64,000 bases of DNA from Strongylocentrotus droebachiensis. Taxonomy: Eukaryota; Echinodermata; Echinoidea; Camarodonta; Strongylocentrotidae. Made by a program: the position numbers and the translations under genes. Positions 44,263 to 59,265 of the stretch are shown in pieces. The notes beneath the pieces are model-generated. The model saw only the letters and a list, made by a program, of their open reading frames with translations. It ran no database searches and was not told the DNA's origin. Every line of letters begins with the position of its first letter. Within the stretch, counting starts at the first letter, position 1. Location: NCBI GenBank assembly GCA_035222895.1, contig JAVYIG010002734.1, positions 1 through 64,000 on the forward strand. Direction: 5' to 3'.

Positions 44263-46730
44263 CATTCTGAACATAATTCTTCCCAACCCAACCTTCATAA
44301 TGTATCGACACAAGACCCTAGCAAATGTGAACACGTCGCGCTCATTTAGACCAGACAGTTTCATGAGTCAATGCAACGTAGATTATTAATGCCTGAATTA
44401 TTCTGACAAATCGGTCCGCTCTTGTCTCTCCCACTTTTTTTAAAGTTCATCCGAAGAAGAAAAGAAAATTACCCTTGGACACGAGACTCCTTCGGCTCCG
44501 CCTTGGCGGCTAAGGGAATGTTTATGTAAGAAGAAATCTCTTTTACGTAAGGCCCGCCTATTGTAATGGGGGCACAAAGCGACAAAGGAACTGCCGAGTG
44601 TTGTACTTCCATGACGTTTAGCACTGAAATGTGGCAAAGAAAAACATCCGAAATATCTAGAGCAGAAAGCAACAATACAAAAGACGAGGGTGTAAAAATA
44701 GAGCAAAATTAAACAGTGAACAGCAAAAATACTTGTATTCGTTTACGGTGCGAAGGTCGAATATATCGTTGAGTTTGCACTTTTGAAATCCAAAGAGGCA
44801 ATTTTCTCGTTTAAAACTGAAAAATAATATACTGCTTTCTGCTATTACAAAGGAATCAATCGATATTCACATAATTGAGGAATGATTTGATCATTTTGTT
44901 TCCATGGTTTGTTTGAGTTTGTACCATTAAATTCAAGAATGCTATAAACATTTACATGTACGTGCATTCCAATTTGCATGTTAAGAAATAAAGTAAAGAA
45001 AACTAAATTGCTCTGGTTGTTTTTTATTCTCCACTTTCTTTTCCCCCTTTCTCGTTCAGATCATCTTCTACATAGCGCACTATTTTCTTTTCCATTTCTT
45101 CGAATATTAGTCATCGTTGTCATATCATTTCGTTTTTCTTTTCGTCGTCCATTCCTTTAATGTATGTTATATCTTCCTTTGTTCACAGCAGTATCAGATA
45201 GCAAGGCTCAGGAAGTATTCAATTCAAACAAAGTACATGTACTCATCTTTCGCCTGCATGTGGAAGATGTCAAAGTGTTGTTGTTTGTATCGCTCATATT
45301 GTACTAAGCAAACGTAGGGTTTTAAAGTTTACAACAAGCTAGTGGTGACTATAGAAAGATTCAAAGACCAACAGCTAATCATCCTTATTAATAATATCAA
45401 TGTACCGGTATTGAATATCTCATATCACATTATGATAATTATAATGTCTCTATGCGCATCCATAGAACTTTGGATGTTCTTATCAGAACAATTACCCTTG
45501 AAAAATACCCCATATGTTACCATATTTTAGTCTTCTTTTTAGTTCGGTATTTTGATTTAATGCATTCAAACGAATTGATATGAGATACGCACATTTTTAT
45601 TTTTTAGGGGGGGGGGTCTCTGTTAAGAATTCATATTTATTTGTACCATTTACTTTGTGGAATCATGCAAAATGTGAAATATATGTGAGAATTGAACCAA
45701 TAAATTGAAAAATAGAAACTGAGATGAACATTATAAATGGACGTACGTGAATAAAACCATGTCACTTACACAGAAACATCATGTACATGTACCTGTGAAA
45801 ATTACTTTTAAATGGTGTTGTGTGGATTATTTGGGAATCCTGTAGGGTGGACAATATTTGAAACCTTGGAAACCACAGATGTGTAGCAGAGTAGGAAATG
45901 TAAATTCTGATTCTTTTGCTCCCGTCACAATTATACAACGATTGTTAGCTGTGGTCCATCATAGCCCAATGCATATAAACATATAAATTGATAAACAAAC
46001 TTTATAAAGTGTTGAATAATAAGTAAATTTGGGGTTTTAGTAACTTCCGCGAAAAACACCACGCCACATCCTCACTGTAATCACCCCTTTACAAGTCCAA
46101 GATGTTCCATCAAGCAAACGGAGTTGTCACCACAGTATCATGATTTGAAACGAATATTTATTTTCATATCGTGCCGCTACAGCGAATCTTAGTATTCGGG
46201 ATATCTTGGAAAAGGTATCATCATATAAATATCAAGGAGGAAGAAAAGAGGATGTATTCAACCTCACCCTCAGATATGACCGGAAGAGCGTCCGCAAGAG
46301 GCATTAATGGTCGTATTTAACGTGATGAGATGTCGCTTTATATTTGATTTATTAAATTGTGTATGTCGGTCACGTTGTAACTGTTGAGGTGGTTTGTAAG
46401 CTTGCTGGGAAAGAATAATTACCATTGCTATTATTATTTTTTGTATTGTTTTTTTTTTAATTGTGTATTGTTATCAATATTATTATTAGTCTCATTATAA
46501 GTTATTATCATTACCATCATCATCAATAGAAGTAGTATTTCATCATTATTATCATTTTGATATACTATACTGTATATTCTTTTTAATTACAAAAATGACA
46601 GTCAGCTAATTTTTAAAACACTAGAGAATATGGCTCAAAGTGATTTGGAATAGTTTATCACAAAGTTGGTATACAAAAACGGACGAATTTTTGATATTCT
46701 GAAGAAAAAAATGGATTGATATCTCCCTCC

Positions 46731-46731
<1 letters not shown>

Positions 46732-46768
<37 letters not shown>
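46732..46768 (+). repeat. 37-base poly-C tract
   Basis: An uninterrupted run of C. Such a tract could form i-motif or G-quadruplex DNA. Its exact length may be a sequencing or assembly artefact. Confidence 0.8.
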
Positions 46769-46769
<1 letters not shown>

Positions 46770-49700
46770 CTCAAAGTTATTTAGTACCTCTAACATCCTA
46801 CGTAATAAGAGCAGGTTTCCCTAGCGGGCAATGCCCTTTGTCATATTAGTTGATGATGAAACCAAATAACCAGTCTGTAAATGATCGGTCTGTTTGCGTT
46901 GTATACTCGAGTGATGCGCAACTTTCTATGACATCACAGACAGAAAGGTGCAGCTGATTTGGAAGCACAAACTCCTAATTGTCAGTCATGCGTAATCGTG
47001 TCTGCACTATAAGACTATGCCGACTGCACGGTCTACTGCACAGTATACGCTCTGTGATTAAGCTGCTACCGACATAGCCATAGACCATGGACCTAGACTG
47101 ACAGACCTAGGCTGTGCGCAAGGCTTTAGGAATTGTGTTCAAGTGTCAAATTAGAGTCTGTGTTGCAGACTAAGGTGCGGGCTATCAGGTTCTTTGACAA
47201 GACGGTTTGAACGCTAATTTTAGGTTGCTTGGCATAGCACACCTTTCATGCAGGCTGAGCTTAAAAGCGTCCTCCGTTGAATACCAAGAAGCAGTGACAG
47301 GCCTAATGGGAATATTTTCTCTATGAGTACATGCAGCCCAAAAGCCCCACGTCCCACTAATGACCGCTAGCCCACGAGGTCGATATTATATTTTCTTTTT
47401 AAAGGGAGTTTTTTTAAATCCCTTTCTATAATATTCTATTTAAAGATCTTTTTTTCTCTGTCCATGTCCTTGTTTTTATTCTGCGATGTGTCTCTTATGA
47501 TATTGCCTTTCTTTTAATTCTTTTCTCTACTCTTTTTAAGTGCATGATTTTGTGTTATGTACATGTATTTCTTTGTTTTGTCTGTCCCATAGGTTACCTG
47601 TCCCGTTGGCTGTCGGTGATGCAATGGGATGACCCCCGTTCTCTGTTGGATGGCGACATGTAATCTCTATGTTAATGAACGTGAACTTGGCAGGACTTTG
47701 CAACCATGTTCATGAATTCGTGGTTCGCAACTTTAAAGAGGGTCGCATTTCCTGAGTATTTCATAAAAGATTTAATTATCTACTCAGTTATGATCATGGA
47801 ATTTGCAACGTGAAAACATTTTAACAACTTCGAAGTGGAGATACATGGGTGGAATGAACGAACCACCACACCCCCTCCACCACATTTTTACTTCACGCAC
47901 ACACGCAAACACCAAAAGCATAAAAAGTCGATCACCCACCTTGGGTAATAGGCCTACGTCTACAAAAAAATGGGCGTTGTGATTGTTTCTTTTCCTTCTT
48001 GAAAATGTCTTAATTATATCATGTCCGGACCTATGATGAACAACTCATATATTAATTCAAAGGGTTGATCACAATCTAAAAGTCGCCTGGATTTTTTTAC
48101 CGCGGCGCCATGTTATTTAAAGATAAAGTTGAGTTCCGCGCCTGTGGTCTTTAAAAGAGTTGTGATTGTTCCGTTTTTAACACAACTTTTCAAAACAATC
48201 GCAAATTAACAAAGTTATATGTCTTTAGTACAGATTTGCAATGAATCAATCGTAACTGGGTTTTTATAATGGACCCGAGTCATTATACATCGAGAGGCCT
48301 GCACTAGTATGTGAGCAAGCGTTACTGCAGGACATACGAAGTGAGGTGTTAAAGTTGTTTCGATTGAAGGTAAGAAGTTTGCTGAAAGCTTCACATGTAC
48401 TGTACACAAAAATAGGTATCTGGGACTACGCACACACACACACACTCACGCACACTCACGCACACAAATTGTGGTATGACGATTTGCTACAAACTGTTTG
48501 TTCCTTTTTCGAATATGATGAAATTGACGCGCATTATGTTTTCAGGGGACATTCTTAAACTCAAGTATTAAGTCCCAATTTGAAACGGCCGAGGATTGAC
48601 CGCATTTTCAAAATGGCCGATTGACTCGCTCTTTATGCTATATAGACTCAACTTTTTAACCACTTAACGTTGGATCTAGCATAGTACCACAAATACCATT
48701 TTGTAAATATAGTCACTCTCCGGCCCCTTTTAACGGCGATTGAACACTACCATGACAAAAGCTCTTAAAGTGGACACTTCCATACACTATCAATATTCTT
48801 CCAAGCTGACCTACAAATATAAACGGGAAAGCTTACGAATTATTTGCCATCTTTACCAGAGCTCAGTCTTCTCTTTAACTGTCTGAACCTAAGATATAAA
48901 AGGATAGTGGATGAGTATCCAGACAGTCATGGTATGTCGTCCGTTAGTAACCCAACCACCGCGGATACCAACACGGCTTGTTGATTCAACAATACTTGTA
49001 ATGCCACTAGACGTGTGGTAGCAAAAGCACTCTTTAAAGGCTTTCGAGCTTCATGGTTCGAAGAAAAGGATGGACCGTTACATGTTTAACCCCGTTTATA
49101 CTAACCATGTTCGCCATATATTTATAAGGCCATATCAGGCCAATTCCAACTTTACAGATATCGATAACCTCCACTACAGGAGTGATTAAAGGTACTTGTA
49201 TAACAGCTCAATATTTAGGATTTAAAATGGGATATCTGTGTTGAAAATTCCACTGTCATGTAAATGGAAATTACTTTGGGACAGTTTTTGCCAAAATGCC
49301 ATCGTACATTGTGTTTTAAAAGATTTTTTTTTTTAAACTTGATTTTTATATTATTACGTTTCGTAATCGTATTTTATGGCTATGCCAGAATCACCCATGA
49401 ATTTCATTTCTATAGAAGAATACATGATAACCTGTCGGAATGTTTTGGACATGTTGATATCCACTCCAATTTGAATACATAATTATGTCATCAGTGCCCA
49501 AGTAGTTTAAAAGGGGGGTTTAGTTATAGTTATTGGGACTATACCTTGAAGGTTCTCCGATGCATCGCAACGTAATATCCTATTCGTTTACGTAAATGGG
49601 GGTCCGTTTTAGAATGTCATAACATTCACACGATTAAAGCATGTGCCTAGCTACATCTATTACTTGCATCAATGAATATTACCCTCCCAAATCGCAAACT

Positions 49701-50837
49701 GGTATTAATAATGTATTAGGTAATTTAAATGAGCCCTCTGCAGAACAAATATGCCAACGCTGATATACAAATAAAGTGCTTTTGTTGGTATTCATTTAAT
49801 ATCCCGCAGCTAAAGTTTTCAGATTACCGACTTTCTATATTTTCACTAGAATTAGCAAACTGTCATTGACTTCTTACCGAAGTGAAGGGAAACATAGGTG
49901 TCACTATATACAGTAGGACGGGAGAGGAGGGAGAGAAATAGGTCGCGGCGGCAGGCTTTAAGGAGCGAACGATGAGAACATGAGCTGCTCAAATGAGGCA
50001 GAACAATTTTATGAATGAACCACATCATGTGACGTCATGATGGGAGACGATTCAGTGTGGGTTGGCAGACGACACCGAGACTCATATACTACAATGTGAC
50101 TCATAAAAATGAAAACTCACATTCAAATTCCAATAACTTATTAACTAATTAGAATTGCTGAAATATATAATAAATGCGTGATAGCTGATAATGTTCTCTT
50201 CAATGTGAAAGGTTATGTACCTATAGTTGCGATCATCGATAAACATGCACAGGCTTTTTATAGGAAAACTTGTTACCATCGACTTTATTCAACTTTGGGA
50301 TATAAATGTTGTTCAGCATATTAAGTATTCAGATATTACTCTTTACACGTATGAGTGCATGTCGATGGAGAAAATAAAGCCAAATCTTAGAATGACCATT
50401 CAATTCCATTGAAGACAAGATAGAGGCAAATTTGTCATGATATGCTCTTTAACCAGATGAGTTACTTTAAGTAAATCTATATTTATTATTCTAACATTAT
50501 TTAGGATTCAATCTAGGTTATTTTTCTTGGCTCACATTATATAGGAGCCAGCCTACACGTGTTTTAAGCGGGTTAATCTCTACACGACTAGCAGAATATA
50601 GCAGGGGAAAGTGCCACTAACCTTCTGCATTAGGAGAAAGGGCAAATGACCTGGTATGGTATTCAACCCCACACATTCATTTAAGACGGGCTCTAGAAGA
50701 GATATGGTTGTGTCATATTCTGCTTCACCTACTGCTAGCCTATCAATGAATTGTGTATTCATATTCTGATGAAAAACATATACATTACGAGGAGGGATTA
50801 TGAATATAATTAAGACAAAGTCAGCGGGTAAATGAAT
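46769..50837. other. Non-coding stretch with CA microsatellite
   Basis: A (CA)n-type run lies at about 48430-48467. I see no gene. Confidence 0.35.
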
Positions 50838-50945
50838 AATAATATTCAGCTTTTTTATAGCGCGAATCACAATTAAGTCTCTAAGCGCTTCCAAACTTGG
50901 ATATTATTACCCCGGCTTTAGCTGTGCTGCCATTATAGCGCTCTA
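50838..50945 (-). mobile_element. 3' portion of a tRNA-headed SINE
   Basis: On the minus strand, GCACAGCTAAAGCCGGGGTA is followed by ATAATA- and ATT-rich text at the tail. The AGC-TAAAGCCG segment also occurs in the SINE at 55618-55935. The tRNA head is missing (truncated). Confidence 0.45.
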
Positions 50946-53900
50946 GCATAATGAATAATGCTCATTAACGATGTAATCGATTGATCGACTTGTGTTATCT
51001 CATGAATCATGATAGATTGTGATAATTGAATTATCTTTTGAAAACGTGAGCTTGCTTTCACTAATACTCGAAAATGACAGATTCTGCGTTTGCTTCATCC
51101 AAGGAAAACATCCATCACATATATATATTGAAGATTGTCGCGATTACGTTTAGCTAAAATACGTCCATACTAAAACTTTGAGGGTAAACTTCGAATAAAC
51201 TGGGCCCTCTTGCAAAACGCAACTCTGAAAATCAAAGGCAAGTCCTAAAAATGTAATGCAATGTGGCGTTTGATTGCAATCAAACCATATACAGGTGTAA
51301 GCGGAAGGGTGCTGAAGTCCAAGATGAGACATCATGCGGTGATGTAGGCTACTTGTTAAAATGGCGCCATTGCGATGCAAACATTTTAGAAATGACACGA
51401 ATGTCCTACCTCTAATCTTACGAACGAGACTTCACACGAAATGGTAGTCGATCAAACATTGTTGATCAAACGCAAATATCATACTCAACTTGCAACCAAA
51501 TGCAGAGCCTTGCGTTTGGTCATAATATCTATCATAAAGTTGCGTTTGATCTGGAAAAGTTGCGCTCGAAAGTTGCGTTTGAAATCAAACGCCACTCTTT
51601 ATGCAATGGAAGTCCCTTTTATCAGGTATAAAGTATTAATGATATGCAGACCTCTGAAATCTGAACATAATCGACTGGTGATTTATAATCTAATAATTAT
51701 CCTGATTATTCTCATCACCGGAAACCTTGATTTTGGAGGTAGTCAAATGATCATGAATTGTAACTGTCCCCCACTCCTGTTTACTCTTATGATTTTCATT
51801 TGAAAACATTAGTTTCTATCGAGAAATGAACATTATTTTTGTACTTTTTCTTTTAGGCTAATCTATTAAGTTTTGGCACGTGACGGGAAGTTATTTAGCT
51901 TTAACAGCATAATAATCAACACCCTCTTCGAGTTTAATATGGGTCACTCTTGAATTTGATCTTTGACCTCTATTTTCACGCATATCTATCAGTTAAAGTA
52001 CAGGCAGACCTACTGGCCTGAGGCTATAATACACCACCCACAGTGGTAGTAACATGATATTATATATTTTTCTTCAAAAGGCTTAAACATACATCTATTA
52101 TATATCAAGCATGTCATGAACGGACGCAATAGTTATGTCGTCATAAATGCATTGACATTCGGTTGAGAATGTTCTATTACGTCACATGACTGGGTATCAA
52201 ATGGTCATGTAAGTGTGACGTCAAACATGGTTTTCGTAACACCGTAGGGCCAACACGAGAGCTGGCGGAATCGTGTCGGATCCATAGAGACGTTACACTC
52301 TGCAGGATATCGTATTGGAAGTGACTAGTGCCTCAGGGCATCCACCAACCGAGCAACTCTCAGAAGCCATATGCCGTACCTACATCGGCTCTCCTTTTCG
52401 ACTCCAGTGCATTCCCGATGTGGTGATAATCCTCTAGTACGTCAATTAGAAGTTTCTTGATACTGAAACTTGATCTGTATGTGGCGCCCTTTGTTCCTAT
52501 TCCGCGCTGCTTCTTCCTGCTTTATCTCCATCCGATATTCTCTTATTCGTAACATGATGGTGTGATTTGTGTTACAACGGTTCAAAAGAATTACTTGCAA
52601 CAATTGTGACAGTATTGGATCAGTGGAATATGATCGCCCACCCACGTTCAATCCCCGTCAACGTGCGACAAGCCATTCTTACCAAATTTTGGAAGTAGTG
52701 GCAAATTGATTTAAGAGGTTTATAAGGTCGCCTGGCCTGTGGCTGTTTGATAAATTGATGATTTGTGAAAGGCACAAACTCCTTTAGTCTGATGTGGCTA
52801 GCTATGTTCTGTTAAACTCACAATCACCTTACCAGATACAGAATTCACAGATTCAATTATTTGATCAAGTGACTGTATCATGAATCTAAATATATATCTA
52901 AGGACTAGTTGTTTTCGTTACAATTACCACGTTTATTTGCCAAAAAGAGATAGGCCTATATGTCAAAAGGTACTCAAGAACGACATTTTCTTTCTGGGTG
53001 TAATATGCGTGGGTTAGAATTGCGTGTGTGTGCGTGTGTGTGCGCGCGTGTGCGTTAAATTAAGTCTACTTCTGTGGTTATTCGTTTGAAAATATAAATG
53101 GCGCTGTGGTGTTGTAATTTTTTACCGATCATCGACCAGAAGAAAAATTCGGATGCTATTCCGACTTAGCAACAATCGGTGTAGGTCTGTGCAAAGTTTC
53201 ATCTAATCGACAGGTTACTTTCCCATCCATTGAGAGGACATAATGACTTATATCTGGTGAATTGAATAGTTCGTCATTAGGGTTTCTACGAAGAAAAAAA
53301 CATAAATTATATTACATTGGTGAACTAGTTAACTTGGACGAGACGTTTCGGAAATTGAAAAGCAATAATGATTTCTGATTGCGAAACCGGAATTCGTTTC
53401 ACTAAAACGCGGACATTGACCTCTCGTAATTCAAATATACTGATGTAATATATGTGCGAGCAAAACTTTTACGTCGGAATAAGGGTAACGCTCACCATTG
53501 ATATACTGCGAAAATTCTTTATCATGATGCATGCGTTCGCGTATACTTCCGCCTCGTTACCCCCTCCTAAATCATTCATTCATCTGAACTTTATGGTGCT
53601 ATGAATTAAATCAATATGATTCTCAAAACATTTTCTTGTGTCGGTAGGAGCATTTAGAAAGCACCAAAACTATATTTAGTGAGTAAATCCCTTTTACATA
53701 TCGGCCTAAATCATAATTTTCCTAAATCTTTCATAGTTTTTCTTATATCAGCATACTATATGAGAGGACCAATCATAGAACATGATTAATCTTGCTTTAA
53801 CTTTGAAAAGGCTGGTGTTGCGTGGGTGCACATTTAAGGAGTGTGAACAAAACTATAGACATAGAACTCGGTAAATGAAAAAACGTCAGATTTGGGTGCC

Positions 53901-55617
53901 ATGTGCCCTTTACTGGCGCCAAATTTTAATCTAGCATTCTGTGGATTTATTCGATCACAAATTGTCTAAACAAAAAAAAGGAGAATGCACAACACGTCCC
54001 CAAACGTATTTTCCAATTATGACTGAGTAGGCTAACACTTCATCCACTTTACTCGAGAAAGAAACTTTATATGGACGCACGCAGTTATATCCATACAGTG
54101 TACTTTTATTTGGTATTCTTTTAATTTTGTTAATGTGTTTAATGTTCAAACTCTTGCATATCATCACCAAGTTCAAATGTTAATCAAATGGTGTAACGTA
54201 TTTATACATTAAAAAATTACAAATTACAAACGAACACCTCGCATACAAAGTTACATGAAACATATTACTTCGAGTTTATATGCTGTCTAACATTACTGGC
54301 CTCGTACAATTTTGTCAAAACCCAGTTGTTTATCATTCATGAGATCTAATCTTCCAATTCAATAGCATAATTATCATTAATTGATAATTCGGTCTAATTG
54401 CCTGCTCCGAATTGTTAGTTTACTGCATAATCTCGTCGGAGTCCCCTGTGGTCGTTGGCTGCATTTTTTTAACAGACTAAATGGATCTTAGACAACGCAG
54501 ATAAATACACCATAGAGGCATAGGACAAACTTGTCTAGTGATTACACTAAATGGATAATAACGCCTCGAAACAGAATCTGAAAGGACCAAAAGAAAACAA
54601 AATGAGGAGTTGGACAAGTTGTTGAAGAGAGCATATAACAAAACAAACTACTCATTATAACTTATAGAAATTTCAGTGGATCAGTTCACATAATCATGAT
54701 TAGGTACATGTATCTTTAAGTACCCTGATCGTCATGTCATGGGGGCGTTCAAACGGTGGCATAGCTAGGCCCACTCCGCCCTAAAGTGGATACGCCATTG
54801 TGGTGTGCAATCATCTTCCATTGTGACCATGGAGAATCGAACACTTGTTCTTCTATATTTCGATCTTTTTATATTCTTCCATTGGGTGGTGTGTGGGGGT
54901 CGATAATCTACTTACCATCTATGGTTGTAGACCCATCCGCCAAGCTGGGTCTTATGGGTCTCGACATCCATAACCTTCTTGTCTGAGAACTGTCTCTCAT
55001 GCTTCAAGTGTCAAGCGTAATCCGAACACCCAATCTCGTCTTGGACTCTTTTCCCTCTTCAAGTTAAATAATCGCGAATTCATTGAAGATTTTTTTTTAA
55101 AGTTTAGTCTAGGTTTCGAGACACATGTTCTTGTCTGAATGTCCCCGAGTTGTGCACCGGAATATTTGCATGCATTGTGCCTTGTATGATGCTCTCAATT
55201 TAATCACCAATACGCGTTAACCAAGCACAACATTCATTAAATTCAGATGTTTTCATGAACCATAGGATAACGGCGAAGAATATAAATTATTCTCGTTCTT
55301 AAAGTTGATTATCTCCGAACAACTTTTTTTTTTTCTACTGTAAATAGTTTTTTTTTTAAAATCAATCGTTCATGTATCATGTTAAAGGTATTCTTATCAT
55401 CGTAAAAACTATTTCACGATTTATGTGAGAACATACCGTAAATGTCAGGACTGTGCCTATTTTTAGAACTTCTTAAAGCTACGTGAATATCTGTTTATTG
55501 GTAGCGGAGTGATCTATGTCCAAATATTCTGAGTATCCTTATCAAATTATAGTGTTAAATATATTGCCGGAAATATGGACAGCGTTTTTTTTTGTAATCC
55601 AAGGAGGTCTATCTTTA
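50946..55617. other. Non-coding stretch
   Basis: Apart from the foldback at 51202-51604 and a GT/GC dinucleotide run at about 53024-53055, I see no gene or element. Confidence 0.35.
51202..51604. repeat. Old foldback element with GCGTTTGAT arms
   Basis: GGGCCCTCTTGCAAAACGCAACT at the left and repeated GCGTTTGAT / ATCAAACGC segments on both sides form partial inverted arms. The 120-codon frame in it is probably by chance. Confidence 0.4.
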
Positions 55618-55935
55618 CAATAATAACAGTGATAATAATCATGATAATAGTGGGGTTCTCGTATGGAACTCATATCTGTCAGACCCACCTCCCTGGTAAG
55701 ACTTGACACTCCTGGAGCTCCACATTGTTAACTCGGCTTTAGCATGACCGCCATCATCATGCTTCAGTATGTTCAAGGAGTTAATTCCTATCAGGTATCC
55801 ATTGCCATATCCTCGGTAAAGAGTGTAAATGTTGATGAATATCTTGCCAAAAGCACATTGTAGCCGCGGAGGAACTCGAACCGCGAACTATTTGAACCGC
55901 AGTCCGATGAGTTTATCCACTAAACCACGACACCA
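55618..55935 (-). mobile_element. Full-length-looking tRNA-derived SINE
   Basis: On the minus strand, GGTGTCGTGGTTTAGTGGAT (A box) and GCGGTTCGAGTTCC (B box) form a tRNA-like head at 55862-55935. A body follows with TTTGGCAAGATATTCATC and GTCATGCTAAAGCCGAG, and an ATTATT-rich tail ends near 55618. Confidence 0.65.
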
Positions 55936-56732
55936 TGTATCAAATTTTTGAATAATCCTGTTTCGATTTTTGGAGATATAGAGATAAGTCTACTGTTATG
56001 GTCAAGAAATGAAGATAAACATTTATTATGTATCACTTTCTAAAGGTGATTGATTACAAAGATATTGAATACAATTCTGGAATGTTTTGATATGTATTTG
56101 GGCTGAGAAAAAACCCATTCATCAGCAGGCATGAGAGGGAAGTTTGCAAAATGTGAATAGGTCATATGGGAACTGATTTAGAACTTGATGGGGTATTCTA
56201 AAGAATAACAAAACAGGGGGGGAAATTGCACGAGACATTGCCATGTCTGTAATTCAGTGTAGCAAAGGACATAGATGTATTGGCTTTGAACTCGTCTTCT
56301 TTTCCAGACTATCCTAAGACGTCTCAGCACGCGATGCGTTGCTGTAGGCCTGATGACCTTTGACCTAGAACCTTGACCTTGTTGGCTACGTCTGAGAGAT
56401 TCTTCCTCGATTCAGACATCAAGAATCTATCTTTATCGCAAGAAAGTTGACCCATATTTTTCAAATAAAAATTAGTCACAAGTAAAGGTTTAACTGTGAA
56501 CAACGCCTCTGTTTATGAAATTCAAATTTTTACCTCAGAATGTATGTTTAGTTAATGAAATTTATTCCCAGCATCACTAACTAGGAATATATCTATCGGG
56601 GGCACAGTGTGCATTAGACAAAGTTAGAATGTAACTCAAGATCAGTCAACCATGTCTGAATTCACACGTTAAAAATAGTACTGATAACGTTTGTTCCTCC
56701 AATGTGTTACTGTAACATCCGTAGTAGGTCCA

Positions 56733-57317
56733 TGGTGGTAGGGTTAGGGTTAGTTATTGTGTGTGTGGGTGAGGGTTTGTTATAGTGTGTGGGGTGAGGG
56801 TTTGTTATAGTGTGTATGGGTGAGTGTTTTGTAAAGTGTGTGGGTGAGTGTTTTGTAAAGTGTGTGTGGGTGAGGGTTGTTAAAGTGTGTGTGGGTGAGG
56901 TTTTTGTATAGTGCGTGTATGGGTGAGGGTTTGTTATATTGTATGTGGGTGAGGGTGTGTTGTGGTGTGTGTGGGTATGTGGGTGAGGAATTTTCATAGT
57001 GTGCGTGGGTATGTGGGTTTGTTATAGTGTGTGTGGGTATGTGGGTTTGTTTTAGTGTGTGTGGGTATGTGGGTTTGTTATAGTGTGTGTGGGTATGTGG
57101 GTTTGTTATAGTGTGTGTGTGGGTATGTGGGTTTGTTTTAGTGTGTGTGGGTATGTGGGTTTGTTATAGTGTGTGTGTGGGTATGTGGGTTTGTTTTAGT
57201 GTGTGTGGTTATGTGGGTTTGTTATAGTGTGTGGGGTATGTGGGTTTGTTTTAGTGTGTGTTGGTAAATGGGTTTGTTATAGCTTGTGTGGGTGAAGGTT
57301 TTTTATAGTGTGTGTGG
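56733..57317 (+). repeat. G-rich minisatellite, about 26-30-bp units
   Basis: It begins with GGTAGGGTTAGGGTTAG and continues as units of the type TGTGTGTGGGTATGTGGG plus TTTGTTATAG. In the right half, units ending GTTATAG and GTTTTAG mostly alternate, giving a dimeric higher-order pattern. The His/Thr/Pro frame on the minus strand is a repeat artefact. Confidence 0.9.
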
Positions 57318-58696
57318 GGGGCACGGGGAAGTGTTCGTGCGCGCATTGCATTGCGAAGGAGAGACCTATCATCATAACGCGAAAAACACAATGGTTACGC
57401 GCAGAGTGGTGTCGAGGTGCAGTGTGTAACAAATATAATTGAGAAGTTTTATTGAAGCCAAACATATTTTCTAACGTCAATCTTTGGTACCGCATGGCAA
57501 TTGGACCACTTCAGAATTTAAGCTCGACTGCGAAACGCTGTCTGGGTGGTGTATTTTTTTTCTCGAGACTGGCTTATGGTTTGCTTTTGAATATATATAT
57601 TGGAATAAACGGAATTGAACTTGTCCTTCCATGTTTATACCATAAATTAATGAGATTTTTCTGCCATTTTGTCAGTTGTGTCTTGCTCATAGCTGTATTT
57701 TAGATTAGCCTATAGGTCATTCCCAAAATATTTTTAAATTGCTAGACATCACAATATTATTGGTAGCAAACTGGGCCAGGTACACATATGAGATTCGCAT
57801 CGTCTAGACCAAATCTGTTCCGTATCTTATCCTAGCAGTGTTCGTTGTGTCGGGACATGTGTCTTTTGGACCTTCGACTATTATTTTATATGAAGAATGC
57901 ACATTTAGAATACCAAACATTATACCTCGGATACTGAAAGCGACCCTAACACTCAGATTATATGTTAAACATTAGCTATCCTTTTTTTCTATACTAATTC
58001 ACATTCCATCTGCGTTCTGCGTTATGCGTATGCGTTGTAGCACCTACTCCGAAGATCAAGATTACATTAATCTTGATTTAAGGAGACACGAACGAACGAT
58101 GCGTATTTTGAAATAGTTTGGCATTTGCAGATAATGAATACTCAGGGTAATTAGTTTTTCTTGAAATTTAAGTAGGTAAAATATTGAAATCGAATTTTTT
58201 TGGCGTGCATTTCAAAGACTGACATATGTAAATTGGATTAGTTCGAATCTCCAATTCTATATCATTCCAGGAGGCCTATAAATATTGATGACTTACTCGA
58301 CATCGTAGTTCGAAAATTAAAATCGATATACAAATTTTAGACGTGACTGCATGAACCTATTTTGAACAGGGATAAAATGAGATTAACTTAAATCTCCGTT
58401 CCATCCATTGTTATCATTTATTTCATAAGAGCAAAGATTTCAAAAATGTCACCATCTGAATTATGCATGTTAAGTGAAACGCAAATAGAATTTTGCTCAT
58501 TAATTTTATTTTTTTAATGACATAGATTTCTTCCGAGGGACATCGGAACGTTCGTGGTAATGTAATGCATCATTAACTCAGCTGCCATGTTCTTAAATTC
58601 ATCATATCGATGTATTATCAAGTCACGAGACACCCCGACAATGTTAATATTCTGTCATCTGATTGCCCAGAAGCAATTGCTAAGAAACATGTTTGT

Positions 58697-58792
58697 GGGG
58701 TGTGGGTGCGTAAGTGAGAGCACATGTGCGTGCGTGTGTGGGTGTGTGTGCGCGTGTATGTGTGTGTGTGTGTGTGCGTGTGTGTGTATGTG
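58697..58792 (+). repeat. GT/GC microsatellite
   Basis: Interrupted (GT)n and GTGCGT text over about 95 bp. Confidence 0.85.
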
Positions 58793-59166
58793 TTGTGAAG
58801 ATAGCTTAGAAAGTATCAATGCCGATTCTTTTTAATCTTTGTTGGAGAGTTTGGTATTTGTGTAATGGTTGTTTCACACAAGATGTTATTCGGTTGACGT
58901 AGGACTGCGGCCTTTGACGCACCTTGTGATAATTATATACGTGAATACTGATATAACTACCTTCATAATGCAATCTAATACCTATTACATAAGAAATCGT
59001 AATTTTGATTGCGTATCAACTGCGCTAATGGAACCGTTAGTGCAATTAGCCCATACGACAGCTTTCAAAAAGCATTTTAGTACATCGTCACTCCAAAAAC
59101 CGAAGCAATTACTAACGCAGTCCTATACGCTAGGCGAATGAATTGTGCAAATAGGCTAACAACTTA

Positions 59167-59232
59167 GGCCAAAAAAAAAAAATCATTTGGTTGTCCTCGA
59201 CCGCCCGCTCGTCATTTTCGGGCCGCTCGTAT

Positions 59233-59265
<33 letters not shown>

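Noticed and set aside
51441-51803. 120-codon plus-strand frame
   Set aside because: It overlaps an old foldback element with GCGTTTGAT arms and has no domain or splice context.
56733-56754. True telomere or chromosome end
   Set aside because: There are only two TTAGGG-like units, and more than 7 kb of ordinary sequence follows.
56707-56997. His/Thr/Pro-rich minus-strand frame
   Set aside because: It is the translation of the G-rich minisatellite.
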